Below, one piece after another: positions 22,467 to 36,200 of a stretch of DNA of 64,000 nt. Where the stretch lies: contig NC_035168.2 of assembly GCF_001659605.2 (NCBI RefSeq), positions 5,388,058-5,452,057 on the forward strand, given 5' to 3'. The notes under the pieces are model-generated. The model saw nothing but the letters and a program-made list of their open reading frames with translations. It was not told the origin of the DNA and did no database searches. The position numbers were made by a program, and so were the translations under genes. The DNA comes from Manihot esculenta (taxonomy: Eukaryota; Streptophyta; Magnoliopsida; Malpighiales; Euphorbiaceae). The number at the start of each line of letters is the position of its first letter. Position 1 is the stretch's first letter.

Positions 22467-25400
22467 CTAAAAGAGATGGGGATACTGTTGGAGCATGGAC
22501 TCCCGTGTCTCCCAGGTACACTCTTCAATATTGTGGTGGTTCCAAAGGACTTTCACCATCGGGATTTTCTTGTTTCTTAACTTTCTGATCTGGGTGTCTA
22601 TGATCCGCACTGGCTGTTCAACATAGGTGAGATCCTCTTGGACCTCCACATCAGGCTCACTAAGAACCTTGCTCGGATCTGACACAAACTTCCTCAACAT
22701 AGAAACATGGAAAACCGGATGGATTCTTGCCATAGTAGCAGGTAAGTCCAGCTTGTACGACACATTCCCAATCTTTTGCAAGATTTCAAAGGGTCCAATG
22801 TATCGTGGGGCTAGTTTACCTTTCTTCCCGAAGCGAACCACTCCCTTCATTGGAGACACCTTGAGCAATACCAGATCCCCCTCCTGAAACTCTAACTGTC
22901 TCCTGCGGACGTCTGCATAGCTCTTCTGTCTGCTTGCAGCAGTCTTGATTCTCTCTCTGATGATGGGTACCACCCTGCTGGTGATCTCTACTAACTCAGG
23001 CCTTGCCAAGGCCTTCTCTCCAACTTCCTCCCAGCAAACAGGTGATCTGCACTTCCTTCCATACAAAGCTTCATATGGAGCCATCCCGATGCTAGCATGA
23101 TGGCTGTTATTGTAGGCAAACTCCACCAAAGGTAGATGTTGCCTCCAAGAACCGCCAAAGTCTAGCACACACATTCTGAGCATATCCTCGATAGTCTGGA
23201 TGGTCCTTTCTGACTGTCCATCAGTCTGGGGGTGGAAGGCAGTACTGAAATCCAACCTGGTACCCATAGCATCCTGCAGACTCCGCCAAAACCTGGAGGT
23301 GAACTGGGGCCCTCTATCTGACACTATTGAAACAGGAACCCCATGCAGCCTGACGATCTCATCTACATATACCTGCGCCAACTTGTCCACAGAATAGCCA
23401 CTCCTGACAGGGATGAAGTGAGCAGATTTGGTGAGTCTGTCCACAATCACCCATATGGAGTCCAATCTGTTGGACGTCGCCGGTAACCCCACTACGAAGT
23501 CCATAGCTATATTCTCCCATTTACACTCTGGAATAGGTAGCGGGTTCAGCATTCCAGCCGGCTTCTGATGTTCCAGCTTCACCCTCTGACATACTTCGCA
23601 GGCGGACACAAACTGTGCCACTTCTTTCTTCATCGCTGGCCACCAATAAACCTTCTTCAAATCCTGATACATCTTGGTGGCTCCGGGGTGCACGCTGTAT
23701 CTTGCATTATGAGCCTCTCTCATAATGTCTCCCTTAAGCCTTATGTCATCTGGTACACATAATCTGTTCCCATAGCGGAGGATCCCCTTACTGTCAAATC
23801 TGAACTCACTATCTTTGCCGAACTGAACAGTCCTGGCAATCGTCACTAACTCTGGGTCCTCATGCTGTTTCTGAGCCACCTGCTCCAGAAACACGGGTGT
23901 CACTTTCATCTGAGCAACCAAGGCACCTGTACCAGACAACTCCATCTGTAGACCTTCCTCAATGAGCTTGTAAAACTCCTTCACCACTGGTCTCCTCTCT
24001 GCCGTGATGTGGGATAGACTGCCTAGTGACTTCCGGCTTAGGGCGTCTGCCACGACATTCGCCTTACCCGGATGATACTGGATCTTGCAATCATAGTCAC
24101 TCAGCAGCTCTACCCATCTCCTCTGCCTCAAGTTCAAATCTCTCTGACTCAAGATGTGCTGCAGGCTCTTATGATCTGTAAAGATCTCACATTTCACCCC
24201 ATAGAGGTAGTGCCTCCACATCTTGAGTGCAAAGATTACTGCTGCCATCTCAAGGTCATGTGTGGGGTAATTCAACTCATGCTTCTTCAGCTGTCTAGAA
24301 GCATAAGCGATCACCCTCTCATTCTGCATCAGTACACAACCTAGTCCCACGCGGGACGCATCACAAAAGACTGTAAAGTCCTCACCACTAGATGGCAGAG
24401 CTAACACTGGTGCTGAAGTCAACCTCTTCTTAAGCTCTTCGAAACTCTCCTCGCACTGGTCGGTCCACAGAAACTTCTGATTCTTCCTGGTCAATCTGGT
24501 TAGAGGAGCTGCAATCTTTGAGAAGTCCTGAACGAACCTCCTGTAATAACCAGCCAAACCCAAGAAACTCCTGATCTCTGTCACTGAAGTGGGTCTGGGC
24601 CAGTTAGCCACAGTTTCTGTCTTCTTGGGGTCCACCTCAATTCCATTCTCTGATACTACGTGCCCCAAGAACGAAATGCTCCTTAGCCAGAACTCACACT
24701 TGGAGAACTTGGCATACAAGCCATGTTCCCTCAAGGTCTGTAGAACCAACCTCAGATGATGGGCATGCTCCTCTGCATTCCTGGAATACACCAAGATATC
24801 GTCTATGAAGACAATAACGAAGTGATCCAGGTACTGGCTAAACACTCTGTTCATGAGGTCCATGAATGCTGCAGGGGCGTTAGTTAACCCGAACGGCATC
24901 ACAAGGAACTCAAAATGCCCATATCTGGTCCTGAAAGCTGTCTTTGGTACGTCCTCTTCCCTGATCCTCAACTGATGGTACCCCGATCTCAGATCTATTT
25001 TGGAGAAGCAACCCGCTCCTGCTAGCTGGTCGAATAGATCGTCAATCCTTGGCAATGGGTACTTATTCTTGGTAGTGACTTTGTTCAACTGCCTGTAGTC
25101 GATACAAAGTCTAAGGGATCCATCCTTCTTTCTCACAAACAGCACTGGAGCACCCCAAGGTGAGGTACTCGGTCGGATGAAACCCTTGTCTACCAATTCT
25201 TGCAACTGTTCTTTCAATTCCTTCAACTCAGCTGGGGCCATCCTGTAGGGAGGGATAGAGATCGGTCTCGTTCCAGGCATTAACTCTATCTCGAACTCTA
25301 TCTCCCTAGCAGGTGGTAAACCCGGAAGCTCGTCTGGGAACACGTCTAAGAACTCTCCGACCACTGGCACTGAGGCGGGCTCTCCAACCTGACTGTCTAG

Positions 25401-27455
25401 CTCTCTCACGTGAGCTAGATAACCCTGACAACCCCTCCTGAGCAGCCTACGAGCCTGTAGGGCCGATATCATACCTCTAGGTGTACCCCTTTTGTCTCCT
25501 CTGAAGACGACTTCTGACCCATCCTGACATCTGAACTTAACTACCTTGTCCCTGCAGTCCAAGGTAGCACCATGGGTAGATAGCCAGTCCATCCCTAGAA
25601 TGACGTCAAAATCAGTCAACTCTAGAACCACAAGGTCGGCGGACATGCATCTTCCCTCCACAAAAACTGGACTACATTGGCAGACTGACTCTGCCACTGA
25701 CGGGTCACACTTGGGTCCACTGACCCAGAGGGGACACTCTAACTCAGAGACCATCAACCCTAACCTCATCACGGCTCTCGGAGCGATGAAAGAATGAGAT
25801 GCACCAGGGTCCATCAATGCATACACATCAGAACAACCAATGATGAGATTACCTGCCACCACGGTGTTGGATGTGTTCGCCTCTTGCTGTGTCATTGTGA
25901 AGATCCTCGCTGGAGCTGACGGACCTTCACCTCTGAAACTCGCTGAAGAAGAGGCTGCTCCTCTCCCTCTGCCTCTGCCACTGGCCTGAGTCATGGCTGG
26001 AGCTACTGGCTGAGCTACACTGCCTGAACCTGTCTGCTGGGACTGTGCCATAACAGCTGCTCTAGGACAATCCCGAGCCATATGTCCCTCTTGCCCACAT
26101 CTGAAGCAGGCTCTGGACCCATAGAGGCACACTCCCCTGTGTGGCTTACCACACTTCACACATGCTACATTGTCTGCACCTGAGCTCGAGCCACTTCCTA
26201 ATCCCAGACCTGACTTGATCTTGCTCCAGAACTTGTTCTTCTTCTGCTTCTTGGTGGTACTGTTCCACCTCTTACTACCTGAACTTAAGGAAGAAGGATC
26301 CACTCTTTCCCTACCTGGGGTTTTGGAACCGGAAGGCTGTGCCACTGACTGCTTGACTTTTCCTTCGACGATAGCACTAGCCTCCATTCTCCTAGCCATA
26401 TCGACTATGGTGTGAAAACTCTCTCTATCTGCTGACTGTACCAAGGAGGAATACCTGGGATGGAGCTTCATGATATACCTCCTCGATTTCTTCTGATCTG
26501 TGCTAAGGTCCTGCCCAGCAAATGGCAGCAACTCCATAAACCTATCAGTATATTCGTCTACACTCATGTCATCAGTCTGCCTCAACTGCTCGAATTCTAT
26601 TATCTTCAATTCCCTTGAACTATCAGGGAAAGCCCATCCTGCAAACTTATTTGCGAAATCCTCCCATGGAAGACTGTCCACCCTCGGTTTGATGTAGTTC
26701 TTGAACCACTCACGGGCCTTCTTGCATTTTAGGGTGAACCCAGCCATCTGAATGGCTCTACTGTCATCCGCCCCTATCTCGTCTGTTATCATTTTGACCC
26801 TTTCCAGATACACAAATGGGTCATCACCATTATCATATTGGGGAGCACCCAGCTTCATGTAGTCGGTCATCTTGACCTTGCTCCCTCTGGATGAGCTAGG
26901 GTTAGGAGGTTGAGTAACTGGGGCTGCTGGTTCTGTAGGTGGTGGAGGTGCAACATTTTCTGTGGTAGGGTTTTCTGGATTTGGGTGATAGGGTGGTGGT
27001 GGATACATAGGATACTGTGGGTATGGTGGGTAGTATGGTGGGTATGGCATCTGTGTGGGGTAAGGGCTAAAACTAGGGTAATCAGACGTACCTCCCATCG
27101 AATACCCGGGATGTTGCGAGAAATGTGGGTAGTGGGGTGGCTGAACAAATCCCGAGGCCTGAGTGCCTCCTTGGGACTCTCCCATTCCCTCTTCTGACAT
27201 ACTAATCCCCAAACTGCCATCCCTCCTCTGGTCCACATCCATGTCATCTCCCACATCTTCTGACATACCACCTTGAACTGTTCCTCGTACTGATCTGCTT
27301 CTTCCCAGATCTAAAGACCTTCTAGGGTCTCTCATTGCTCGGTCCCTGTTGGACCTGCTAGACATTGCCCTAGGCAATGCTGGAGGACGGGCGCTCATGC
27401 CCTCATCCTCAGGTGGCACTCCAGTCAATCTTGCAGATCGACGAGTTCCTCTCAT
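22467..27455 (-). CDS. Element A gag-pol polyprotein with chromodomain
   Basis: An uninterrupted frame of 1,662 aa from ATG at 27455 ([12 protein letters not shown]). The open frame continues 42 residues upstream, but the MRGT start is the one shared with C and B. Domain order matches element C: gag with a CCHC knuckle ([14 protein letters not shown], from C450), protease with DPGASHSF (D549), reverse transcriptase IDDILVYS (D885/D886), RNase H, integrase DDE (D1319, D1380, E1416) and a terminal chromodomain ([12 protein letters not shown]). One unusual change is IPECKWEN, where C and B have IPEWKWEN, just before the first integrase aspartate. The frame looks functional, but transcription is probably impaired because B is inserted in the 5' LTR downstream of the TATA box. 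Confidence 0.95.
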   Translation of the reverse strand: MRGTRRSARLTGVPPEDEGMSARPPALPRAMSSRSNRDRAMRDPRRSLDLGRSRSVRGTVQGGMSEDVGDDMDVDQRRDGSLGISMSEEGMGESQGGTQASGFVQPPHYPHFSQHPGYSMGGTSDYPSFSPYPTQMPYPPYYPPYPQYPMYPPPPYHPNPENPTTENVAPPPPTEPAAPVTQPPNPSSSRGSKVKMTDYMKLGAPQYDNGDDPFVYLERVKMITDEIGADDSRAIQMAGFTLKCKKAREWFKNYIKPRVDSLPWEDFANKFAGWAFPDSSRELKIIEFEQLRQTDDMSVDEYTDRFMELLPFAGQDLSTDQKKSRRYIMKLHPRYSSLVQSADRESFHTIVDMARRMEASAIVEGKVKQSVAQPSGSKTPGRERVDPSSLSSGSKRWNSTTKKQKKNKFWSKIKSGLGLGSGSSSGADNVACVKCGKPHRGVCLYGSRACFRCGQEGHMARDCPRAAVMAQSQQTGSGSVAQPVAPAMTQASGRGRGRGAASSSASFRGEGPSAPARIFTMTQQEANTSNTVVAGNLIIGCSDVYALMDPGASHSFIAPRAVMRLGLMVSELECPLWVSGPKCDPSVAESVCQCSPVFVEGRCMSADLVVLELTDFDVILGMDWLSTHGATLDCRDKVVKFRCQDGSEVVFRGDKRGTPRGMISALQARRLLRRGCQGYLAHVRELDSQVGEPASVPVVGEFLDVFPDELPGLPPAREIEFEIELMPGTRPISIPPYRMAPAELKELKEQLQELVDKGFIRPSTSPWGAPVLFVRKKDGSLRLCIDYRQLNKVTTKNKYPLPRIDDLFDQLAGAGCFSKIDLRSGYHQLRIREEDVPKTAFRTRYGHFEFLVMPFGLTNAPAAFMDLMNRVFSQYLDHFVIVFIDDILVYSRNAEEHAHHLRLVLQTLREHGLYAKFSKCEFWLRSISFLGHVVSENGIEVDPKKTETVANWPRPTSVTEIRSFLGLAGYYRRFVQDFSKIAAPLTRLTRKNQKFLWTDQCEESFEELKKRLTSAPVLALPSSGEDFTVFCDASRVGLGCVLMQNERVIAYASRQLKKHELNYPTHDLEMAAVIFALKMWRHYLYGVKCEIFTDHKSLQHILSQRDLNLRQRRWVELLSDYDCKIQYHPGKANVVADALSRKSLGSLSHITAERRPVVKEFYKLIEEGLQMELSGTGALVAQMKVTPVFLEQVAQKQHEDPELVTIARTVQFGKDSEFRFDSKGILRYGNRLCVPDDIRLKGDIMREAHNARYSVHPGATKMYQDLKKVYWWPAMKKEVAQFVSACEVCQRVKLEHQKPAGMLNPLPIPECKWENIAMDFVVGLPATSNRLDSIWVIVDRLTKSAHFIPVRSGYSVDKLAQVYVDEIVRLHGVPVSIVSDRGPQFTSRFWRSLQDAMGTRLDFSTAFHPQTDGQSERTIQTIEDMLRMCVLDFGGSWRQHLPLVEFAYNNSHHASIGMAPYEALYGRKCRSPVCWEEVGEKALARPELVEITSRVVPIIRERIKTAASRQKSYADVRRRQLEFQEGDLVLLKVSPMKGVVRFGKKGKLAPRYIGPFEILQKIGNVSYKLDLPATMARIHPVFHVSMLRKFVSDPSKVLSEPDVEVQEDLTYVEQPVRIIDTQIRKLRNKKIPMVKVLWNHHNIEECTWETRESMLQQYPHLF

Positions 27456-27708
27456 CCTGTCTTCTGAAAAACCACACATAGCACAAACATCAGCATCATA
27501 TGGTTCATGTGGGCACACATGAACCCTCATCACATACATCACATAGCATATCATATCATCAATGCACATGCATAAAGTCATGGCATTTCACATCATCATG
27601 CAAGACAGGACTCAACATCCTATCCTAGTGGACATGACTTTTCCTATTGTGCTTGACCTTCTATAACATCTATGAGCCCAACACTCTAGGTCCGACCATA
27701 TGAACCTA

Positions 27709-27722
27709 GGGCTCTGATACCA
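27709..27722 (-). other. Primer binding site of element A
   Basis: TGGTATCAGAGCCC on the minus strand, three nt from the 5' LTR (which begins at 27726 in window orientation). Initiator tRNA-Met type. Confidence 0.9.
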
Positions 27723-27725
27723 CTC

Positions 27726-28523
27726 TGTAACGACCCGGAAATCCGGACCGCTACCGGCGCTAGGATCCAGATCGGCGTAAGGCCGCCGGGACCCGTAGCA
27801 AGCCTAACATAACCTGTAATCCTGCTTAATCCCATACATGATCAACAATACTCATAAACCTGTAAACATTTTCATATAACAACCAAGCTCAACCTGTACA
27901 TAAACATAAACATAACATAAACCTCCACTGGAGCCCTCATCAAATGCTCCAATGGGGTATCTCATCATACATAAGCTTGGTTGAAACATAACCTCATATC
28001 TCATATCATAAAGACCATGTACATACAAGTGGGATTAACAATCTGTATTGGTCAAGCACAACTCTATCCTCAACATTCAAATTACATAACATAACTTAAA
28101 ACTCTTTTACATTACATCATAATACAATTTTCATGTCCACAATCTAACTATTACATAACATCACTTCATACTCTGGCTAACCTCCTGGTCTACCCTGTAC
28201 CTGCACATCTGGGGTTAGGGGAGAGGGGTGAGCTATAAAGCCCAGTGAGCAGAATAGAGAAAAACATATGTTAAATATTTCATGCTTTCATGAAATGCAA
28301 CACATCACAAACATATCACATAAGGATGGTATTGTCACCTATAGTCCTCAACATAATCCAATCGTGCCAGGGGCGTAGAATGGGCCTCACTGGTCTTTCG
28401 CTTACATACATAACATAACATAACATTCCAATATGCCAGGGGAGTAGAATGGGCCTCACTGGTCTTTCTCTTAACATAGTCCAGGGGCGTAGAATGGGCC
28501 TCACTGGCAATCCATACCGTATC
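27726..28523 (-). repeat. Element A 5' LTR, U5-side segment
   Basis: It matches 10596-11393 of the 3' LTR with three substitutions and ends at the GTATC duplication (28519-28523) made by the insertion of B. It contains three hairpin units (the first at 28367-28393). The remainder of the LTR is at 40725-42160. Confidence 0.93.
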
Positions 28524-30284
28524 TGTAACGACCCGAAAATCGGACCGCTACCGGCGCTAGGATCCGGGTCGACTTAAGGCCGCCGGGACCCGTAGCAAGC
28601 CTGACATAAAACCTGTGAACCTGTATAATCCCATACATGATCAACAACATGCATAAAAATTAAAACTTTTCCTTCTATGAACATCAACCAAACTCAACCT
28701 GTGCATAACATTAACGTAACATTGATCCCTCTGTGGGATCTCATCTGTACCCCCAATGGGCAACATAACATCTGTTGAGTTGGTATACATAAACATCATA
28801 TAAATCTCTAAGATCATGTATAAAAGGGATACAACAATCTATGGTCAAGCACATACTATCATCCATAAAATTTATTACATAACCATGCTGCGCTATTACA
28901 TTGAAATTTGATCATGTCCATTGCTAGCTATTACATACACATGACTTCTTTACTCTATCCGGACTCCCGCACTATACTGTACCTGCAAGCCTGGGGGTAA
29001 AGGGAGAGGGGTGAGCTAAAAGCCCAGTGAGTAGAGCTATTAAAACACATTAACACTATGCTCTATGAAATGCATCATAACACAAACAATCCACATAAGG
29101 GTTGGGTGAACTTGTCACCAAATAGTCCATGTTAACTCTGTGCCAGGCCGTAGCATGGGGTCCTGGTCTTCCTGTCATACATACATTACTTACCGTTTTC
29201 CAGGGCCTCCTCTGGGCTCCTGGTCTTCAAGTCCCATAACCGTGCCTTACTCTGTGCCAGGCCTGTAGACTGGGGCCTGGTCTTTCTTACTCTGTGCCAG
29301 GCCGTAGCATGGGGTCCTGGTCTTCCTGTCTTGGACTAATTGGGTCATCCAACATTCACCCACATCAACAACAATAGATGCAATGCGACATATTCGTGAA
29401 ACTAATGCAATCATCCTATTGCATAATCATGATGCATGAAACATGTTAAAACATTTAATTTTAAAAGATTAAGTTTAGTCCTACTCACCTCTGGCTGACT
29501 CTGACAACACCGAAGCAGCTGAACTCACTGCTGGGGTCCTCGGTTCCTCGGGTCTGAACCTACACAGGTGGACTCAAGTGAGGGACCAAACATGCCTGAA
29601 CATAACTCTAAAATATTCCCCAAAAACCCCCTAAAACATCCTGAAAATATCACATAGAGATATGCATGAAATGGCTGAACAGGGCACTTTCGGCGGCACC
29701 TTCGGCGGCCGAAAGTCCTGGACAGAGACGAAACTCAGGTAGGTTCAGCGGCACCTTCGGCGGCCGAAAGTGCCAGACAGAGACGAAAGTCTCTTTTCGG
29801 GGGCAACTTCGGCAGCCGAAAGGCCTGCCTCCCCAGCCATGTTCGGCGGCCGAAAGTACCTTCGGCTGCCGAACCTGGTTTCTGCCAAAGGGCAGAAACT
29901 TGGCTCCCTTAGCACATTTCGCCTCCAAACCTTCCAAACATGCATATTTTTCAACCAAAGCATGCATACAAGTTCCTAGGGGCCTCAAAACATTAAATAC
30001 CCCAACTACAACACTTCAAGCACACACAATCAAGCTACATTGTTCAAAAAGTCATCAAAAACCCATAGGTTCAACATATACCCTAACATGCATTCTACCC
30101 CTTAAAACTTCATAAAACTTGTTTAAATCATACATTAAGCTTAAGATCGGCTCTTACCTCTTGAGGATCGAGAGTTGAGGAGATCTAAACTTGGAGATGG
30201 GAGAAGTTCCAACTTTTGGTCTCCAAGCTCCAAAACTCGTTCTAAGCTCAAAGATCTTCAAAAACAAAGTTATAAACTTGTAAA
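28524..30284 (-). repeat. Element B 3' LTR, outer segment
   Basis: The U5-side part of B's left LTR, up to the GTAAA duplication (30280-30284) at the insertion of solo LTR D. It includes an array of CCAGG...CCTGG blocks at about 29140-29330. It joins 32654-33122. Confidence 0.93.
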
Positions 30285-32648
30285 TGTAACGCCCCGGAAA
30301 CCGGTACCCCTCAGTAACGGCCCGAGTTGTTATGGCACTAGGATCCAGATCGGCTTAAGGCCGCCTAGACCCGTAGTAAGCCTATCCTGAACTCTGTGTA
30401 CCTGATAAAATATCCTGTACATGATCAAACAATACTCAAAAATCCTGTAAAGCTACCAGGCTTAACTACTGCTACTCAGATATGCAAATCTGAAATGGCC
30501 CTCAGGGCCTATACCAGCGACTACTGACTGCTGTGGGTCAAGGGAATAAAACCCTTTCTTCCCAATATAACACACTGGTATCTCATCAAAGCCATTCATT
30601 AAACCTGGTTTCATCCATTTCTCATCAAGAAACGTAAAACAGGATCCATGTACAAAGGGATAGATCATACACCAAACTTAGACAAAACATATACTAGGGT
30701 TAAGCACAATACTATCCACAATCTGACAATACATCTCTATACATTATGTTACAAACTAATATTTAATTACATCATGTCCACTATTCTATTACATATATAC
30801 ATGCATATCCTTCCTCGTTACTCTTGCTGACTTTGACTTTCCTTAGCTACCTCGAAACCTGCAAAACTGGGATTAAGGGAGTGGGATGAGCTCTATAGCC
30901 CAGTGAGGAGGAACAATAAAACAGTTCATTAATTACATGTTATCATGAAATGCATCACATCACAAACATATCACCAAACGGATGAACTTGTCACCAATAG
31001 CCCTCTACAGTATGGGTGTGGTGCTATACCTACTATGTTTAGGGAGGCAGAGCCATCACCTAATATCTCTATGGTATAACCTCACAATGTATCCAAAAGC
31101 GCCAGGGAGGCGGAGCCATCACCCGGTCTTCTCTTAACTATGGTCTGTCTGTCTCATAGTACCAGGAGCGACCTGGACTATCCAGGAGCGACCTGGAATG
31201 GCTATCTAAGCCATATCTCACCTCTTACTAGCTGCTCTCATGTCAAGGGCTAAGGATCATCCAACATTCATCCACACCAACAATAACTTATGCAATGCAT
31301 CATATTCGTGAATTCTAATGCAACACAACCTAAAACATAACATGACATTTTATGATGCATGGATCATGCTAGAGTCGTGTCATTTCTCAATTTAAAACAT
31401 TAAGTTAGTTCCACTCACCTCTAGCCAATGTTTGGCTAACTCTGGGCCAACTCTATCTCTGAAGCAGCTACTACTGCTGAACACCTCGGTCCCTCGGTTC
31501 CAATCCTACAATGGAGGATTCAAATGAGGTACCAAACATACTCTATACAACTGATACACAACTCCCCAAAACCCCTCTAGAATACCTCAAAACAATCATA
31601 GAAAACATACAAAGAAAGGCTGGACAGAACACATTCGGCAGCAAGTTCGGAGGCCGAATGTCCTGAACAGAGCCGAAACTCAAGCACCTTCGGCGGCCGA
31701 ATCTCCTCTTTCGGCGGCCGAAGCCTTTCGGGTGCTACCTTCGGAGGCCGAATCCCCTAATAGAGCCGAAACTCCAAAACACTCAGGGGCAAGCTGTGGC
31801 AGCCTAAGCTACCATGCAAGTGGTTCAGCGGCCGAATCCTCCCTTCGGCGGCCGAACCTGAGTTCATCAGGAACTCAGCTTCGTGCACAACCTCCTGCCT
31901 TCATCCTCTCCTCCTCTACTCAACTCCTCAACTCACATATACTCTGGTATATGTACAAAGGGGTCTAAAACTACCTATTAACCCCAACAAAACAACAAGC
32001 ATAACACATAATCAAACTTCTCCATAAACTCATCAAAACTAACCTAAGCATGCAACTCTATATAAACTCCCATAACCTCTTTAAAAGACTTCCCTTACCT
32101 CCTAAAACTAGAAAAGGAACAACCTGAACACAGCAAATCCCCTTCTCAAGCTTCAACCACCAAAACCTCTCTTTTCTCTCTTTTCTCTCAAAACGTTCAA
32201 ACTTACTGAAAACACAACCAAACCCTCTGCCTAAGCTGATAAAAGCTTGCAGATGAGTCAAGGGAGACGTGGCCTAACCTCTGGTCATGATCTGGAGGCA
32301 AACACCTGGCCAAATCACGGACTGAGGAGCATGCACAACTAGCCGACTTCCTCAGCTTCGGCTGCCGAAACTGCATGCAAAACCATGCAACTTTCGGGGG
32401 CCGAACTTAACCTTCGGGGGCCGAACATTGGGCACGTTCGGCGGCCGAACTTTAACATTCGGGGGCCGAACCTGGCAAATGTCTCCTTTGCCCTTTCTCT
32501 TCAAAACTCAATCCGGTTTGATTCAAAACCTTTAAAACACTTAAAAATCTTTTAGAAAACCTTCACTCTACCCTGCTAGAAACCTCTGACATCCTCGAAT
32601 TCTACCAAACGGTAAGAATTCCGATGCCTGATCTAGCCGGGTATTACA
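30285..32648 (-). mobile_element. Element D: solo LTR of a related chromovirus family
   Basis: 2,364 bp starting TGTAACGCCCCGG and ending GGGTATTACA, with a 5-bp TSD GTAAA (30280-30284, 32649-32653). There is no PBS, coding region or polypurine tract, so this is one LTR left after recombination between the two LTRs of an inserted element. It is more divergent than A, B and C from one another, but it keeps the TTCGG-N3-CCGAA dyads (with centres CGG, AGG, CTG and GGG), a CCAGG-TCGCT-CCTGG hairpin (about 31171-31198, minus strand) and the leader splice-like sites. Confidence 0.92.
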
Positions 32649-32653
32649 GTAAA

Positions 32654-33122
32654 GATCATGGAAAAAGGAAGGAAAAACTCAAGATTGGGGAAGGATGGCG
32701 GAATGCTCACCTTGGCCGAAATGGGGAGAAAAAGCTCGCCCATTTTCGGCTAAGGGACCCTTTTATAGTGGCTGGCCAGACCACGTTCGGGGGCCGAATG
32801 TGCCTCCGCATCCATGAAATGTTCGGCGGCCGAACTTGACTTTCGGCAGCCGAACCTGGACTTCCCTCACTCATGCTTTCGGGGGCCTAACGTGCCTCCA
32901 AAACGCATGCATGTTCGGCGGCCGAACTTGACTTTCGGCGGCCGAACCTGGGTTTTCCTCCAAGGACTTTTCATGCAAAAACTCATTTTCTTTCATACTT
33001 AAAACATTAAAATACATGAAAACATTTTATAAAACATGTTCTTACCCTTCTAGAGATTTCCGACGTTCGTGATTCCACCGGACGGTAGGAATTCCGATAC
33101 CGGAGTCTAGCCGGGTATTACA
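32654..33122 (-). repeat. Element B 3' LTR, inner segment
   Basis: It continues B's left LTR after D, with the TATA box at 32760-32767 (minus strand) and dyads at about 32785-32950. It is followed by the polypurine tract at 33123-33138. Confidence 0.93.
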
Positions 33123-33138
33123 TTCTCCCCCCCTTAAG
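33123..33138 (-). other. Polypurine tract of element B
   Basis: The same CTTAAGGGGGGGAGAA minus-strand tract as in A, directly beside the 3' LTR. Confidence 0.9.
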
Positions 33139-33221
33139 AACATTCGTCCCCGAATGTTCCTCAACTAGCACATGCATAGCAAACAACATAGCATACACAC
33201 ATAAACACATAGAGGCTAACC

Positions 33222-36200
33222 TTAAAAGAGATGAGGATATTGCCGGAGCATAGACTCCCGTGTCTCCCAAGTGCATTCTTCCATATTGTGGTGGTTCCAC
33301 AGAACTTTCACCATCGGGATTTCCTTGTTTCTCAGCTTCCTGATCTGGGTGTCTAGGATCCGTACTGGCTGCTCAACATAGGTGAGATCCTCTTGGATCT
33401 CCACATCAGGCTCACTAAGAATCTTGCCCGGATCTGACACGAACTTTCTCAACATAGAAACATGGAAAACCGGATGGATTCTCTCCATTGAAGCAGGTAA
33501 ATCCAGCTTGTACGATACATTCCCAATCTTTTGCAAGACTTCAAAGGGTCCGATGTACCGCGGAGCCAGCTTACCTTTCTTCCCGAAGCGAACCACTCCT
33601 TTCATTGGAGACACCTTGAGCAATACCAGATCCCCCTTCTGAAACTCTACTAGCCTTCTGCGGATGTCTGCATAACTCTTCTGTCTGCTTGCAGCAGTCT
33701 TGATTCTTTCTCTGATTAAGGGTACCACCCTGCTGGTGATCTCTACTAGCTCAGGCCCTGCCAAGGCCTTTTCTCCAACTTCCTCCCAGCAAACAGGTGA
33801 CCTGCACTTCCTCCCATATAATGCTTCATATGGAGCCATCCCGATGCTAGCATGATGGCTGTTATTGTAGGCAAACTCCACCAAAGGTAGATGCTGCCTC
33901 CAAGAACCGCCAAAGTCCAGCACACACATTCTCAGCATATCTTCTATGGTCTGGATGGTCCTCTCTGACTGTCCGTCTGTCTGTGGATGGAAGGCAGTGC
34001 TAAAATCCAATCTCGTACCCATGGCATCCTGCAGACTCCGCCAAAACCTGGAGGTGAACTGAGGTCCTCTATCCAACACTATAGAAACAGGAACCCCATG
34101 CAGTCTAACTATCTCATCTACATACACCTGCGCCAACTTGTCCACAGAATAACCACTCCTGACAGGGATGAAGTGAGCAGATTTGGTGAGTCTGTCCACA
34201 ATCACCCATATGGAGTCCAATCTGTTGGACGTCGCCGGTAACCCCACTACGAAGTCCATAGCTATATTCTCCCATTTCCACTCTGGAATAGGTAGCGGGT
34301 TAAGCATTCCAGCCGGCTTCTGATGTTCCAGCTTCACCCTCTGACATATTTCGCAGGCTGACACAAACTGTGCCACTTCTCTCTTCATAGCTGGCCACCA
34401 ATAAACTTTCTTCAGATCTTGATACATCTTGGTGGCTCCGGGGTGAATGCTGTATCTTGCATTATGAGCCTCTCTCATAATGTCTCCTTTTAGCCCTATG
34501 TCATCTGGTACACACAATCGACTCCCATAGCGGAGGATCCCCTTGTTGTCGAATCTGAACTCGCTGTCCTTGCCTGACTGAACAGTCCTGGCAATCTTCA
34601 CTAACTCTGGGTCCTCATGCTGTTTCTGAGCCACCTGCTCCAGAAACACGGGTGTCACTTTCATCTGAGCGACCAAGGCACCTGTACCAGATAACTCCAT
34701 CTGTAGACCTTCCTCAATGAGCTTGTAAAACTCCTTCACCACCGGTCTCCTTTCTGCCGTGATGTGGGATAGACTGCCTAGTGACTTCCGGCTTAGGGCG
34801 TCTGCCACGACATTCGCCTTACCCGGATGATACTGAATCTTGCAATCATAGTCACTCAGCAACTCTACCCATCTCCTCTGTCTCAAATTTAAGTCTCTTT
34901 GACTCAGGATGTATTGCAGGCTCTTATGATCTGTAAAGATCTCACATTTAACCCCCATAGAGGTAGTGCCTCCACATCTTGAGTGCAAAGATTACTGCTG
35001 CCATCTCAAGGTCATGTGTGGGGTAATTCAACTCATGCTTCTTTAGCTGCCTAGAAGCATAAGCAATCACCCTCTCTTTCTGCATAAGCACACAACCCAG
35101 TCCCACACGGGACGCATCACAAAAGACTATAAAGTCCTCTCCACTAGATGGCAGAGCTAAAACTGGTGCTGAAGTCAACCTCTTCTTAAGCTCTTCAAAA
35201 CTCTCTTCGCACTGGTCGGTCCACAGAAATTTCTGATTCTTCCTGGTTAGTCTGGTCAGAGGAGCTGCTATCTTTGAGAAGTCCTGAACGAACCTCCTGT
35301 AGTAACCTGCCAAACCCAAGAAACTCCTGATCTCTGTCACTGAAGTGGGTCTAGGCCAGTTAGCCACAGTCTCTGTCTTCTTGGGGTCTACCTCAATCCC
35401 ATTTTCTGACACTACATGCCCCAAAAATGAAATGCTCCTTAGCCAGAACTCACACTTGGAGAACTTGGCATACAAGCCATGTTCCCTCAAGGTCTGTAGA
35501 ACCAACCTCAGATGATGGGCATGCTCCTCTGCATTCCTGGAATACACCAAGATATCATCTATGAAGACGATAACGAAGTGATCCAGGTACTGGCTAAACA
35601 CTCTATTCATGAGGTCCATGAATGCTGCAGGGGCGTTAGTTAACCCGAACGGCATCACAAGGAACTCAAAATGCCCATATCTGGTCCTGAAAGCTGTCTT
35701 TGGTACATCCTCTCCCCTGATCCTCAACTGATGATACCCGGACCTCAGATCTATTTTAGAGAAACAACCCGCTCCTGCTAGCTGGTCGAATAGATCATCG
35801 ATCCTTGGCAATGGGTACTTGTTCTTGGTAGTGACTTTGTTCAACTGCCTGTAGTCGATACAAAGTCTAAGAGATCCATCCTTCTTTTTCACAAACAGCA
35901 CTGGAGCACCCCAGGGTGAGGTACTCGGTCGGATGAAGCCCTTGTCTACCAACTCCTGTAATTGCTCCTTCAACTCTTTCAATTCTGTTGGCGCCATCTT
36001 GTAGGGAGGGATAGAGATCGGTCGGGTTCCAGGCATTAGTTCTATCTCGAACTCTATCTCCCTAGCAGGTGGTAAACCTGGCAGTTCGTCTGGGAACACA
36101 TCTAAGAACTCTCTAACCACTGGCACCGAGGCGGGCTCTCTAACCTGACCATTAAGCTCTCTCACATGAGCCAAATACCCCTGACATCCCCTCCTAAGCA

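Noticed and set aside
29650..30115. Overlapping frames on both strands in the B LTR (also 39597-40081, 41064-41510)
   Set aside because: They lie in LTR sequence with dyad repeats and differ between LTR copies by frame-changing positions.
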